Of a stretch of DNA of 9,478 bases, positions 1 to 6,609 are shown one piece after another; within the stretch, counting starts at the first letter, position 1; each line of letters starts with the position of its first letter. Made by a program: the position numbers and the translations under genes. The stretch lies in contig WAMJ01000021.1 of the NCBI GenBank assembly GCA_015522385.1, positions 1 to 9,478 on the forward strand, read 5' to 3'. Source of the DNA: Candidatus Heimdallarchaeota archaeon (GTDB lineage Archaea; Asgardarchaeota; Heimdallarchaeia; Heimdallarchaeales; Kariarchaeaceae). The notes under the pieces were generated by a model. That model was not told where the DNA came from. It ran no database searches and was given only the letters and a program-made list of their open reading frames with translations.

Positions 1-2
1 GG

Positions 3-83
3 AAACTGCAGGCAAGATCGTTGGAACTAGGAAGAAACCTCAAGCATACAATTTCTGAGAACTACTACGAACAACTGATATAG
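3..83 (+). CDS. 3' end of an unidentified gene (partial)
   Basis: An open frame enters from the left edge and ends at a TAG at 81-83, 21 bases before the next gene. It encodes 26 residues ending in ENYYEQLI, with an alternating charged and hydrophobic pattern compatible with a C-terminal helix. The piece is too short to recognise a family. A second frame (2-58) is also open to a TGA, giving a basic tail ending in QAYNF, and cannot be excluded as the real one. I prefer the 3-83 frame because its composition is more protein-like and its end leaves a short gap typical of this window. Confidence 0.35.
   Translation, partial: KLQARSLELGRNLKHTISENYYEQLI
76..82 (+). promoter_or_regulatory. possible TATA box for the phosphodiesterase gene
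   Basis: TGATATA is centred about 25 bases upstream of the TTG start at 105, the spacing expected of an archaeal TATA box driving a leaderless transcript. It overlaps the end of the preceding frame. The match is short and AT-rich sequence is common here, so this is a weak call. Confidence 0.3.
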
Positions 84-104
84 CCATAGTACACTAATGA
101 AATA

Positions 105-770
105 TTGATCCAAATCATAGCTCACAGGGGATACGGGCAACCTGAAAATACAATGCAGGCATTTCTTAGAGCCAAGCAAATAGGTGCAGAAGGAATCGAA
201 CTCGACACATATCTCTCTGCAGGGGGCGAGTGGATTATCGACCACCTTGGAAAAAAACTGCCCACGTCCAATGCAGAGAGGGAAAGGGAGTCTGCTCTAC
301 CAAGGTTAGAAGAGATCAAGGATCTGGAAGGATTAAAGATAAATATTGAATTGAAGGTTCCTGCAAGTGAGAAAGACCAAGCGGGCCTGGGTTCAAAGTT
401 GATGAAGTTTCTCCAAGACAACTTCGAGCTTTCTAACCTCCACCTTTCGTCCTTCTATCCCAAGACTTTCATCGGGGTGAGAAAGGTTGATACAGAGTTC
501 AGGGTATCTCTCCTCTCTCTGTATTCTCGTAGACAAACTTGGGAAAAATGGCATCGTAAGGTTAACCTGTATTCTTACAACCCCTTCCACAAGCTCTTTA
601 GAACTAAGCATATCCCGTATCTACACAAACTTGGTATTCGTGTCCATCCATGGACTGTCAATTCCTCAAGGAGCATTGAGAGGCTTATGAGGGAAGGTGT
701 AGATGCCATTATCACCGATGTTCCTGAGGATGCTCAGAGAATCCGTTCCTCCTTAGAGACTCAATTGTAG
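105..770 (+). CDS. glycerophosphodiester phosphodiesterase (GDPD family, cytosolic)
   Basis: Predicted to hydrolyse glycerophosphodiesters, such as deacylated phospholipid head groups, to sn-glycerol 3-phosphate and an alcohol. The 221-residue product has the family's TIM-barrel landmarks in order: HRG at 7-9 followed by PEN (13-15), ELD at 32-34 (metal ligands E32 and D34), the second catalytic histidine H47, IELK around 81-84 (metal ligand E82), LSSF at 114-117, WTVN at 183-186 and IITDVP near 202-207. There is no signal peptide, so it should act in the cytoplasm, like UgpQ. The TTG start puts HRG at residue 7, as usual in the family; no in-frame ATG lies nearby, and no clear Shine-Dalgarno sequence is visible. 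The Asp that normally follows the second His is Leu here (HL rather than HD), and the following loop is short. It ends with tandem stops TAGTAG. The glycerol kinase downstream supplies the same product, suggesting a shared glycerol phosphate pathway. Confidence 0.88.
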   Translation: MIQIIAHRGYGQPENTMQAFLRAKQIGAEGIELDTYLSAGGEWIIDHLGKKLPTSNAERERESALPRLEEIKDLEGLKINIELKVPASEKDQAGLGSKLMKFLQDNFELSNLHLSSFYPKTFIGVRKVDTEFRVSLLSLYSRRQTWEKWHRKVNLYSYNPFHKLFRTKHIPYLHKLGIRVHPWTVNSSRSIERLMREGVDAIITDVPEDAQRIRSSLETQL

Positions 771-812
771 TAGGGAAGTCAAACTTTTGAATACACACGT
801 TATTGTGAAGAT

Positions 813-3212
813 ATGGTCTCTACCAAATCTGTGCTGAAGGTAACAACCCTCATCATCCAGTGGCTGATTATCACTGGGGGTTTAGGTGTGTATCTTGGCG
901 TCAGAAACCTCGACGATAGGGTTCAGAATGTGATCTCTAACCCCAATCTTTCAGATGAGGTGACAGTCTACCGGGACAATCTCGGGATGCCTACAATAAT
1001 CGGTAAAACTATTGAGGATGTTCTCTTTGTTCAGGCTTATGAGTACGCTCGTGACAGATTGTTCCAATTGGAGTTCACCCGAGCTGTTGTAAATGGTGAA
1101 TTATCTCAGATGCTCGGTGACGACTTGTATAGCTCCGACGTTTTTCTCAGGACAATCGGGATCAAGCGTTCTGCTACTGAAGTTGTCAAGAATTTGGATC
1201 CACTTATACTGAAGTATCTGAACTCATACATCAAGGGGTTGAATTCCTATATCATGGACCACCCTGATAACATTCCCCTTGAATTCATCCTCATACAGTC
1301 CACACCTAAGCCATGGACGGTTGAAGATATTGTGGGTGTTCAGGGCATGATGTCCTTTGATCTCGCATTTCGTGGGCTTAAGCAGGAATTGGATCGGTTG
1401 AAATTCTACCAGACCGCGGGAATGGAGAAGATGCTACAGATTCTCGACATACAGAACCCGAATGTAGTAAGCTACTTGCAGACATACAATGAGTCTGTAG
1501 AAGGACTCAGTACCTCCTTCAATATACCTGTCTACAGAATTCTGAAGGAAAACGGAATTGAGTTCGGAACGGGATCAAATAATTGGGTAGTCTCTGGGAA
1601 GATGACAAGAAGTGGGAAACCTCTGATTGCTAATGATCCTCATCTCTCTCTCTCAACCCCTGGTATATGGTGGAAAGTTCACCTAATAGCTACTGAAGAC
1701 AACCTTAATGTTGAAGGGTTCAGCCTACCTGGCATTCCCTTCGTGATTATCGGACACAATCAGGACGTTGCTTGGGGAGTCACAAACACAGCACTTGATG
1801 CGGTGGATCTGTTTTACTTCAAGAGGAATGAGACTCATTATCTTGTTGGAGATGAATGGAGGGAGATTAAGATAATAGAAGAGGAGATTACTCTCAAATC
1901 TGGTGGTGTAGAGACCGCAGAAATCTTGATGACCGATTTCGGTCCATTGATGGATATGGGTGGCACAGAGTATGCTGTGAGATGGACTCTCAATGAAGTG
2001 TATGACCGCGATAACATCGTCAAATCAGTATTTCTTCTCAACACTGCAGAGGACATAAATGACATCCATGATGCTCTGGAGTTTTGGGTGGTTCCTGGAC
2101 AGAATTTTGTGATGGCAGACATCAACGGAAATATTGGGTACCAGTTTACAGGAGGTATACCCATCAGGAAATCGGGTTTTGGAATGCTACCTCACAATGC
2201 AAGTACGGGAGACTTTGATTGGTTGGGTATAGTTCCTTACGAAGATCAGTTATGGCTCCCCAATCCAGACAAAGGATGGTTCTCCTCTAACAATGAAAGG
2301 GTCGATAAAAGGAATCTATTTTACATTAACGAGGCATATACCCCTGGATATCGAGCGAGAAATATAGCTCGGCTTCTAGAGAATGCAACTGACCTCACGG
2401 TGGAAGACATGCAACGCTTCCAGATGGATACTTACATTAGTGCTTACGAAGACTATCTACTTCCTGTCCTCCAAGATATCCTTGAGGGTGATTACCAAGA
2501 ATTCACAGACAGTTATTATAAGGATGCATTAGATGAGATTCAAGTATTTGATGGATACGTTGATCGAGACAGTATTGGCGCTACTATCTTCGTAATTTAT
2601 CAGTTATTCTTCGTCGATGAAACAATACGGGACGAGGTGGGTAAGACGAATGCAGACAACATGAACTACTATGCCTTGAAGAGGATTGGGGAGATGGTAG
2701 TAAATGACCCATCCAACGAGTGGTTTGACAACAAAAACACTACAATTACAGAGACTGCCGGGGATGTTGCGGTTTCTGCATTCAAGCGAACAATTCTCTA
2801 CCTATCCGGTCTTCTTGGTAAAGATGTCTCAAAATGGCAGTGGGGTAATATCCACAAGGCGACTTTCGAACATAAGTTCCACAAGAAACTCCCCGATCTC
2901 TCGACAGGTCCTCGTGCATCAGATGGTGCGAACTTTGCACTCAACAATGGTGGAGCTCCTAACTGGAATGGTGGCGTTCCTGATGCCAGCCAGAATTTTG
3001 GTGCATCGATGAGGTTTGTTGCAGAGGTCGATTCTGATTGGGGAAGTACCTTTGGAATGGTTCCTGTAGGTGAAAGCGGGAATAAGTTCTCTCCAAACTA
3101 CGACAATCAATTCGAGGCTTGGCTCGAAGGGTACTACTTCAAATGGGAATTTGATGTAGAGTACGCTCGTACAAACTCTGTATGGAGTATCAAGTTTGTA
3201 GGGGGTGTATAA
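813..3212 (+). CDS. penicillin acylase family protein (Ntn hydrolase, membrane-anchored)
   Basis: A 799-residue precursor of the penicillin/cephalosporin/acyl-homoserine-lactone acylase family, which hydrolyses amide bonds of acylated amines. Residues about 10-30 form a hydrophobic N-terminal anchor or uncleaved signal, so the body should lie outside the membrane. The alpha-subunit region starts near 50 with VYRDNLGMPTI and a QAYEYARDRLFQLE block (74-87). The beta subunit should begin at Ser255 in TGSNNWVVSG, with self-cleavage between Gly254 and Ser255; NDPHL follows at 274-278. Asn431 in GQNFVMADINGNIGY matches the oxyanion Asn. The C-terminal signature is present as ASMRF, then GESGNKFSPNYDNQFEAWL. 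Length is normal for the family and the key residues are intact, so it should be active. The substrate cannot be assigned; archaea lack peptidoglycan, and beta-lactams are unlikely natural targets. The ATG at 813 gives a good membrane anchor. The stop abuts the next gene, indicating cotranscription. Confidence 0.93.
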   Translation: MVSTKSVLKVTTLIIQWLIITGGLGVYLGVRNLDDRVQNVISNPNLSDEVTVYRDNLGMPTIIGKTIEDVLFVQAYEYARDRLFQLEFTRAVVNGELSQMLGDDLYSSDVFLRTIGIKRSATEVVKNLDPLILKYLNSYIKGLNSYIMDHPDNIPLEFILIQSTPKPWTVEDIVGVQGMMSFDLAFRGLKQELDRLKFYQTAGMEKMLQILDIQNPNVVSYLQTYNESVEGLSTSFNIPVYRILKENGIEFGTGSNNWVVSGKMTRSGKPLIANDPHLSLSTPGIWWKVHLIATEDNLNVEGFSLPGIPFVIIGHNQDVAWGVTNTALDAVDLFYFKRNETHYLVGDEWREIKIIEEEITLKSGGVETAEILMTDFGPLMDMGGTEYAVRWTLNEVYDRDNIVKSVFLLNTAEDINDIHDALEFWVVPGQNFVMADINGNIGYQFTGGIPIRKSGFGMLPHNASTGDFDWLGIVPYEDQLWLPNPDKGWFSSNNERVDKRNLFYINEAYTPGYRARNIARLLENATDLTVEDMQRFQMDTYISAYEDYLLPVLQDILEGDYQEFTDSYYKDALDEIQVFDGYVDRDSIGATIFVIYQLFFVDETIRDEVGKTNADNMNYYALKRIGEMVVNDPSNEWFDNKNTTITETAGDVAVSAFKRTILYLSGLLGKDVSKWQWGNIHKATFEHKFHKKLPDLSTGPRASDGANFALNNGGAPNWNGGVPDASQNFGASMRFVAEVDSDWGSTFGMVPVGESGNKFSPNYDNQFEAWLEGYYFKWEFDVEYARTNSVWSIKFVGGV
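3201..3207 (+). promoter_or_regulatory. ribosome binding site deciding the start of the membrane protein gene
   Basis: GGGGGTG lies 6 bases before the ATG at 3214 and can pair with the 16S rRNA 3' end (one G:U pair). It favours ATG 3214 over the in-frame GTG at 3205, which lies inside this site. The site is within the last codons of the acylase gene, consistent with translational coupling. Confidence 0.5.
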
Positions 3213-3213
3213 G

Positions 3214-3672
3214 ATGGAAACACAAAATATTTCCATTGCTATTGCAGGGGCTATGGCCCTCTTTCTGACTCTTACATCTCCCAGAATCGATGAAATAACA
3301 TCCTTCTTCATGGTATTTGGGTTTGCACTGATATTTGTGAGCCGTCTGACACACTTCCTTCTCATGCAGTATAACCGTTTGGATAAGCGTTCTCATTTAC
3401 TGAGTCAGGTTATCACTGCACTTGGAATCCTTCTTTCACTTATAGGACTCCTTGTTGGAAGGTTTCTCTCTCCAATGTCTATAATTATCCCCGTTTTCGG
3501 CTATTATATCTTGATAGCAGCATTTTGGACATTCTCCTTTGTTGTCTTCCAGACAATTGCCCTGAAGAAGTTTGATCCCTCGATGAATATTGGATCCTCC
3601 AAGGTGGAAAAGAGGAGGTCAGAGAAGTCCATTGCTGAAGCTAAGGATGGAGTCGACCACTCAGAAGTTTGA
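3214..3672 (+). CDS. four-helix integral membrane protein of unknown function
   Basis: I do not recognise a family. The 152-residue product has four hydrophobic segments at roughly 6-22, 28-50, 61-85 and 87-116, joined by short loops containing basic residues (SRLTHF, YNRLDKRSH). A charged, hydrophilic tail of about 35 residues follows (KKFDPS, then KVEKRRSEKS and acidic residues), probably cytoplasmic. The start is taken as ATG 3214, two bases after the stop of the acylase gene. Starting at GTG 3205 would add three residues and overlap that gene by 8 bases. The tight junction indicates cotranscription with the acylase, and a helper role such as anchoring or export is possible. This is context only, since no motif supports it. 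Confidence 0.75.
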   Translation: METQNISIAIAGAMALFLTLTSPRIDEITSFFMVFGFALIFVSRLTHFLLMQYNRLDKRSHLLSQVITALGILLSLIGLLVGRFLSPMSIIIPVFGYYILIAAFWTFSFVVFQTIALKKFDPSMNIGSSKVEKRRSEKSIAEAKDGVDHSEV

Positions 3673-3699
3673 CCTTTGGCAGTTAAGATTTTTAGGTGT

Positions 3700-3716
3700 A
3701 GGGGTTAGATTCCCCT
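3700..3716 (+). promoter_or_regulatory. short inverted repeat abutting the glpK start codon
   Basis: AGGGG (3700-3704) and CCCCT (3712-3716) are perfect complements around a 7-base TTAGATT loop, and the right arm ends directly at the ATG at 3717. An SD-like AGGTG (3694-3698) lies just upstream of the hairpin. If folded, the hairpin would bring that site close to the start codon, or it could serve as a small operator. A 5-bp stem can easily arise by chance. Confidence 0.3.
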
Positions 3717-5165
3717 ATGGAATATATTCTGAGCATAGATCAGGGGACCTCTTCCACCAGAACAATTATCTTCGACAAGGAGGGTAATCAGAGAGGGTCA
3801 CATCAGGTTGAGCATAAGCAATACTACCCCAAACCTGCTTGGGTTGAACATGATCCGATGGAAATATGGGCCAATACACAACTCACTATGAGCAAAGCAA
3901 TTGAGGCTGCAGGTATTGAGCTCCCTGAAATCTGCTCCATTGGAATAACAAACCAGAGGGAGACGGTTGTAGCATGGGATAAATCTACCGGATTACCTCT
4001 GCATAACGCGATAGTCTGGCAGTGTAGAAGAACAGCCCCAAGGGTTGACGAGCTTTCCGAATTCAAGGGCCTTTTCCACGAAAAGACGGGGCTTGTACTT
4101 GATGCATACTTCTCGGGAACCAAGATGGAATGGCTTCTCCAAAATTCTCCCAAGGTACAGGAAGCAAGTCAAAAAGGAACTCTTGCTTTCGGAACGATAG
4201 ATTCATGGCTCATGTTCAAGATGAGTGGGCGTCATGTAACCGAAGCATCAAATGCATCCCGTACTCTCTTGTACAATATCAGAACCAAGGAATGGGACAC
4301 CGAGCTCTTGGATATCCTCTGTGTAAATCCTGAGACATTGCCTGAGGTTCTTCCCAACGCTGATGATCCATTTGGCCACTACAGGGATATCCCAATTGGG
4401 GGAGTACTGGGTGATCAGCAAGCAGCGCTATTCGGCCAGTTGTGTTTCAACGAGGGCCAGATGAAGAACACATATGGAACGGGAAATTTCACCCTACTCA
4501 ATACGGGGAGGAAAATAGTTCACTCCTCAAATGGGCTCCTCACAACTGTCGCATGGGACATAGGTGGAGAGACCAACTATGCACTTGAGGGTAGCGTCTT
4601 TGTCACAGGTGCAGCCCTTAGATGGCTTCGTGACAACTTAAATTTCTTTGATCATTACAGTGACATTGATGGGATAGCGTCGAAAAGTAATAATGGTGTG
4701 TACTTTGTTCCCGCTTTCGTAGGTTTGGGTGCACCTCACTGGGATTCGAATGCCCGTGGAACCCTGATTGGTATCACTGGTTCAACAAGTAAGGGAGACA
4801 TTGTGAGAGCCACCTTGGAATCAATTGCCTTCCAGACAGAGGATCTCCTCGAACTCATGAGGGAAGAGACAAAATTGACCATCACAGAACTCAGGGTCGA
4901 CGGAGGGCAGACGAACTCAGAGTTACTGATGCAGATTCAAGCTGATATCAGTCAACTTGACGTGGCAGTCCCGAGGGAACGTGAAACCACTGCTCTTGGT
5001 GCTGCATTTATGGCAGGATTGAATCGTTTGTGGGAAAACCCTTCCGATCTCGGAGACTTAAACCCCACAGTAAAGAATTTTTCACCCAAGATAACGGAGG
5101 AGGAAAGGCGTATTCTTCACGAAAAGTGGAAGGAGGCAGTTACTCGCTCATTGAGCTGGTTGTGA
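3717..5165 (+). CDS. glpK: glycerol kinase
   Basis: ATP-dependent phosphorylation of glycerol to sn-glycerol 3-phosphate, a cytoplasmic FGGY-family kinase. The 482 residues cover the full family length (usually about 490-500). Landmarks in order: nucleotide-binding DQGTSSTRT at 8-16, GITNQRET at 76-83, NAIVWQCRRT at 97-106, DSWLMFKMSG near 162-171 and SNASRTLLYN at 178-187. These are followed by GDQQAALFGQ at 232-241 with the catalytic Asp233, YGTGNF at 253-258, EGSVFVTGAA at 291-300, VPAFVGLGAPHWD at 331-343 and the C-terminal VDGGQTN and ETTALGAAF. By my alignment, the His that PTS HPr phosphorylates in Gram-positive GlpK is replaced, fitting a host without PTS control. The ATG at 3717 places the DQGT motif at the usual distance from the N-terminus. 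No glycerol facilitator or glycerol-phosphate dehydrogenase gene is in the window. The upstream phosphodiesterase makes the same product. Confidence 0.97.
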   Translation: MEYILSIDQGTSSTRTIIFDKEGNQRGSHQVEHKQYYPKPAWVEHDPMEIWANTQLTMSKAIEAAGIELPEICSIGITNQRETVVAWDKSTGLPLHNAIVWQCRRTAPRVDELSEFKGLFHEKTGLVLDAYFSGTKMEWLLQNSPKVQEASQKGTLAFGTIDSWLMFKMSGRHVTEASNASRTLLYNIRTKEWDTELLDILCVNPETLPEVLPNADDPFGHYRDIPIGGVLGDQQAALFGQLCFNEGQMKNTYGTGNFTLLNTGRKIVHSSNGLLTTVAWDIGGETNYALEGSVFVTGAALRWLRDNLNFFDHYSDIDGIASKSNNGVYFVPAFVGLGAPHWDSNARGTLIGITGSTSKGDIVRATLESIAFQTEDLLELMREETKLTITELRVDGGQTNSELLMQIQADISQLDVAVPRERETTALGAAFMAGLNRLWENPSDLGDLNPTVKNFSPKITEEERRILHEKWKEAVTRSLSWL

Positions 5166-5173
5166 ATTGACTT

Positions 5174-5210
5174 AAACCGTTCTTGAGCTGATAAGAAGGG
5201 TTTTTATTAT
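5174..5210 (+). terminator. hairpin plus T-tract after glpK
   Basis: AAACC-G-TTCTT (5174-5184) and AAGAA-G-GGTTT (5193-5203) form an 11-position stem with a single central G/G mismatch and an 8-base loop. The right arm runs into TTTTT and TTATTAT. It begins 8 bases after the glpK stop, the classical shape and place of a terminator. Archaeal termination depends mainly on the T-tract, so the hairpin may be supportive only. The T-tract also serves as the presumed TATA box of the next gene. Confidence 0.5.
5201..5210 (+). promoter_or_regulatory. probable TATA box for the YbjN-like gene
   Basis: TTTTTATTAT is centred about 28 bases before the TTG start at 5234 and is preceded by a purine-rich AGAAGGG, which resembles an archaeal BRE. 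The spacing predicts transcription starting at or next to the TTG, that is, a leaderless mRNA. A second AT-rich candidate, GATATAAT at 5216-5223, lies too close to the start codon. Confidence 0.45.
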
Positions 5211-5233
5211 CTCACGATATAATAGTTATTGTT

Positions 5234-5653
5234 TTGAGCTCTGAAACTAAGAGTAATGAAGATCTAATTCTAGACTACCTAGAGTCGATGTCATGGGCCC
5301 CTGAATCCATCGATAGGGATGGTGACATAATTACGATCACTGTCAAGGTTCAACTGGATTACAAATTAGCGCACATCAACCTTAGATTCGAGAACAATGG
5401 TCTGTGGCTGTCTATCATGGGACTTTTCATGAAGAGAGTCGATTCTAATATCACGGAAATTTACAAGAAAGTGTTGGAGATCAACTACTCTACAACTATG
5501 ACAAAGTTCGGGCTGAACAATGAATCTATATTTGCCCTCGTTGAACTTCCTCTGTATTCTCTAGAATTCTCCGAATTCCAGACGGGAATCAGAAGGTTGA
5601 CGAATGATATGAACAAGTACTTTCCTATTGTTGCTGGAATTCTAAATGCATAG
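5234..5653 (+). CDS. YbjN-like domain protein
   Basis: A soluble 139-residue protein resembling the YbjN / type III secretion chaperone-like fold. The layout fits: an N-terminal helix (about 7-20), a strand segment (DIITITVKVQL, 31-41), two strands (47-52 and 57-62), then the family-like block LEINYSTTMTKFGLN (81-95). Next come a strand, ALVELPL (101-107), and a long amphipathic helix (108-130) ending in DMNKYFPIV. Proteins of this fold act as chaperones or regulatory partners without catalytic activity; the partner here is unknown. The TTG start at 5234 is chosen because a TATA-like box lies at leaderless distance. An in-frame ATG at 5288 would remove the first helix. The flanking terminator and promoter signals suggest its own transcript. 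The family assignment rests on pattern recognition of a divergent sequence and is moderate; the gene itself is secure. Confidence 0.7.
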   Translation: MSSETKSNEDLILDYLESMSWAPESIDRDGDIITITVKVQLDYKLAHINLRFENNGLWLSIMGLFMKRVDSNITEIYKKVLEINYSTTMTKFGLNNESIFALVELPLYSLEFSEFQTGIRRLTNDMNKYFPIVAGILNA

Positions 5654-5657
5654 TCTA

Positions 5658-5680
5658 TTTTGTATAACCATTATTTTTAA
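5658..5680 (+). promoter_or_regulatory. AT-rich intergenic promoter and/or T-tract terminator
   Basis: The 43-base gap between the YbjN-like and longin-like genes contains TTGTATAA (5660-5667), about 33 bases before the GTG start at 5697, and TTATTTTTAA (5671-5680). The first is a plausible TATA box giving a short leader that would carry the GAGGAG site. The second could be a T-tract terminator for the upstream gene. Which does what cannot be settled by eye. Confidence 0.35.
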
Positions 5681-5685
5681 TTGAT

Positions 5686-5691
5686 GAGGAG
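5686..5691 (+). promoter_or_regulatory. ribosome binding site for the longin-like gene
   Basis: GAGGAG lies 5 bases before the GTG at 5697 and 17 bases before the in-frame ATG at 5709. This spacing selects the GTG as the start. Confidence 0.6.
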
Positions 5692-5696
5692 AAATA

Positions 5697-6575
5697 GTGA
5701 TTAGCTTCATGTCCAAAAACCGTATTGAGACACTCTTAGCGGATGCCCGTGCGCTCTACATAATCAATGACGCGGGGTTGCTAGAGCACTATGAGAAATT
5801 CATCGAATCCGAGGATGACCCAGACCTATTTAGTGCTCTTTTCGCCACGGTTCATATGTATTCAAAACAGCTAGGAGGTGGGAATATCGAGCTCATCTCA
5901 TTGGAGAATCACAAATTCGCATTCTCCACCTACGAGGGAAATCTGATTGTGCTCGATGTCTCCGTCGATATGCCTAAGGAGGACGGTATTTGGCTGATCA
6001 GCCAAATCATGGATCGTTTCGACGAGATCAATAGGTTGATGCAGATGGATACCGGAGGTGGAGTCGTCCTTCAGACCCTTTTTGGAGAACGTGGAAAGAC
6101 ACTTACATGGGACACAATAAAGGCGATCAAGGAGGAGGCAATCATTGAGAGGATGGAGGAAAGTGATATCGTTGAGACCACGAATCTCACGAAGATCAAC
6201 ATAAAGAGTAAATTATGGATAAAGATTCGGCAGATTGCAACAACCTTGGTAAACACTCAATCTGAGCTTACGGGTCTTCTTTTCCACATTGTTAACAGAG
6301 GTCAGACGAATTTCTTATACTCTGGCAGGAAGAATATCACTGAACTTGATGCCATAGTCCAGTACATTAACGAGCAACTAAACGACCCACTCGCAGGTGC
6401 AGTTCAGGAACCCGAGAGGACAAAATTTGGGAAGTACTTCTGTCTAATCTACCCTGTCATGGCATTCGAGGGGGGTTACCTCACTGTGGTAAGTGAGGAC
6501 TCTTACACTATTAACCACATTACTACCCAGATCGAGAGGGTTGTCATTGCTTACGAAAGACTTCTGAACAGATAA
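5697..6575 (+). CDS. two-domain longin/roadblock-like protein
   Basis: A soluble 292-residue protein with no signal peptide or membrane segment. Residues 17-113 follow the beta-beta-alpha-beta-beta-beta-alpha order of a longin-like domain: ALYIINDAGLL (19-29), helix 42-59 (PDLFSALFATVHMY), strands about 63-69, 73-78 and 82-90 (GNLIVLDVSV), then helix 95-113. A charged helix-rich linker follows (about 135-160, KAIKEEAIIERMEES). Residues 189-292 look like a second profilin/roadblock-type unit: LTGLLFHIV, helix 214-228, strands 246-266 (KYFCLIYPV, GGYLTVVSE) and a final helix 270-290. In eukaryotes and Asgard archaea such domains partner small Ras-like GTPases or trafficking factors; no GTPase gene is in this window. 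The GTG start is set by the GAGGAG site. No enzymatic motif is visible. The fold assignment is inferred from secondary structure and hydrophobic pattern and is moderate. Confidence 0.65.
   Translation: MISFMSKNRIETLLADARALYIINDAGLLEHYEKFIESEDDPDLFSALFATVHMYSKQLGGGNIELISLENHKFAFSTYEGNLIVLDVSVDMPKEDGIWLISQIMDRFDEINRLMQMDTGGGVVLQTLFGERGKTLTWDTIKAIKEEAIIERMEESDIVETTNLTKINIKSKLWIKIRQIATTLVNTQSELTGLLFHIVNRGQTNFLYSGRKNITELDAIVQYINEQLNDPLAGAVQEPERTKFGKYFCLIYPVMAFEGGYLTVVSEDSYTINHITTQIERVVIAYERLLNR
5988..6007. repeat. 20-bp perfect palindrome inside a coding region
   Basis: ATTTGGCTGATCAGCCAAAT reads identically on both strands, with its centre at TGATCA. It lies inside the longin-like gene and encodes IWLISQI (residues 98-104). 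It could be a dimeric protein binding site, or it could fold in mRNA as an 8-bp stem with a 4-base loop. Function is unknown. Confidence 0.9.
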
Positions 6576-6580
6576 AGGTC

Positions 6581-6588
6581 TTTATAAT
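6581..6588 (+). promoter_or_regulatory. probable TATA box for the small cysteine protein and helicase
   Basis: TTTATAAT is centred about 25 bases before the ATG at 6610, with purine-rich AAAGG upstream as a possible BRE. It lies right after the stop of the longin-like gene and is the best TATA match in the window. The spacing predicts a leaderless or near-leaderless transcript that would carry both the small gene and the helicase. Confidence 0.5.
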
Positions 6589-6598
6589 TTGAAACTAT

Positions 6599-6603
6599 GA
6601 GGA
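6599..6603 (+). promoter_or_regulatory. ribosome binding site for the small cysteine protein
   Basis: GAGGA lies 6 bases before the ATG at 6610, good Shine-Dalgarno spacing. It would be useful on any transcript reading through from upstream; a transcript starting from the TATA box at 6581 may not include it. Confidence 0.45.
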
Positions 6604-6609
6604 TAGCAT

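Noticed and set aside
1642..1656. CT-rich simple repeat
   Set aside because: It simply encodes Leu-Ser-Leu-Ser after the conserved NDPHL motif of the acylase; it is too short to be a meaningful microsatellite.
2919..3365. 148-codon open frame on the minus strand
   Set aside because: It lies antisense to the acylase C-terminus and the membrane protein gene, which both have strong coding signatures. Its translation is low-complexity in pattern, with no recognisable motif.
5560..5582. Two nearby GAATTC hexamers
   Set aside because: This is a short direct repeat within the YbjN-like coding sequence, encoding ordinary Leu-Glu-Phe and Ser-Glu-Phe residues; it is expected by chance.
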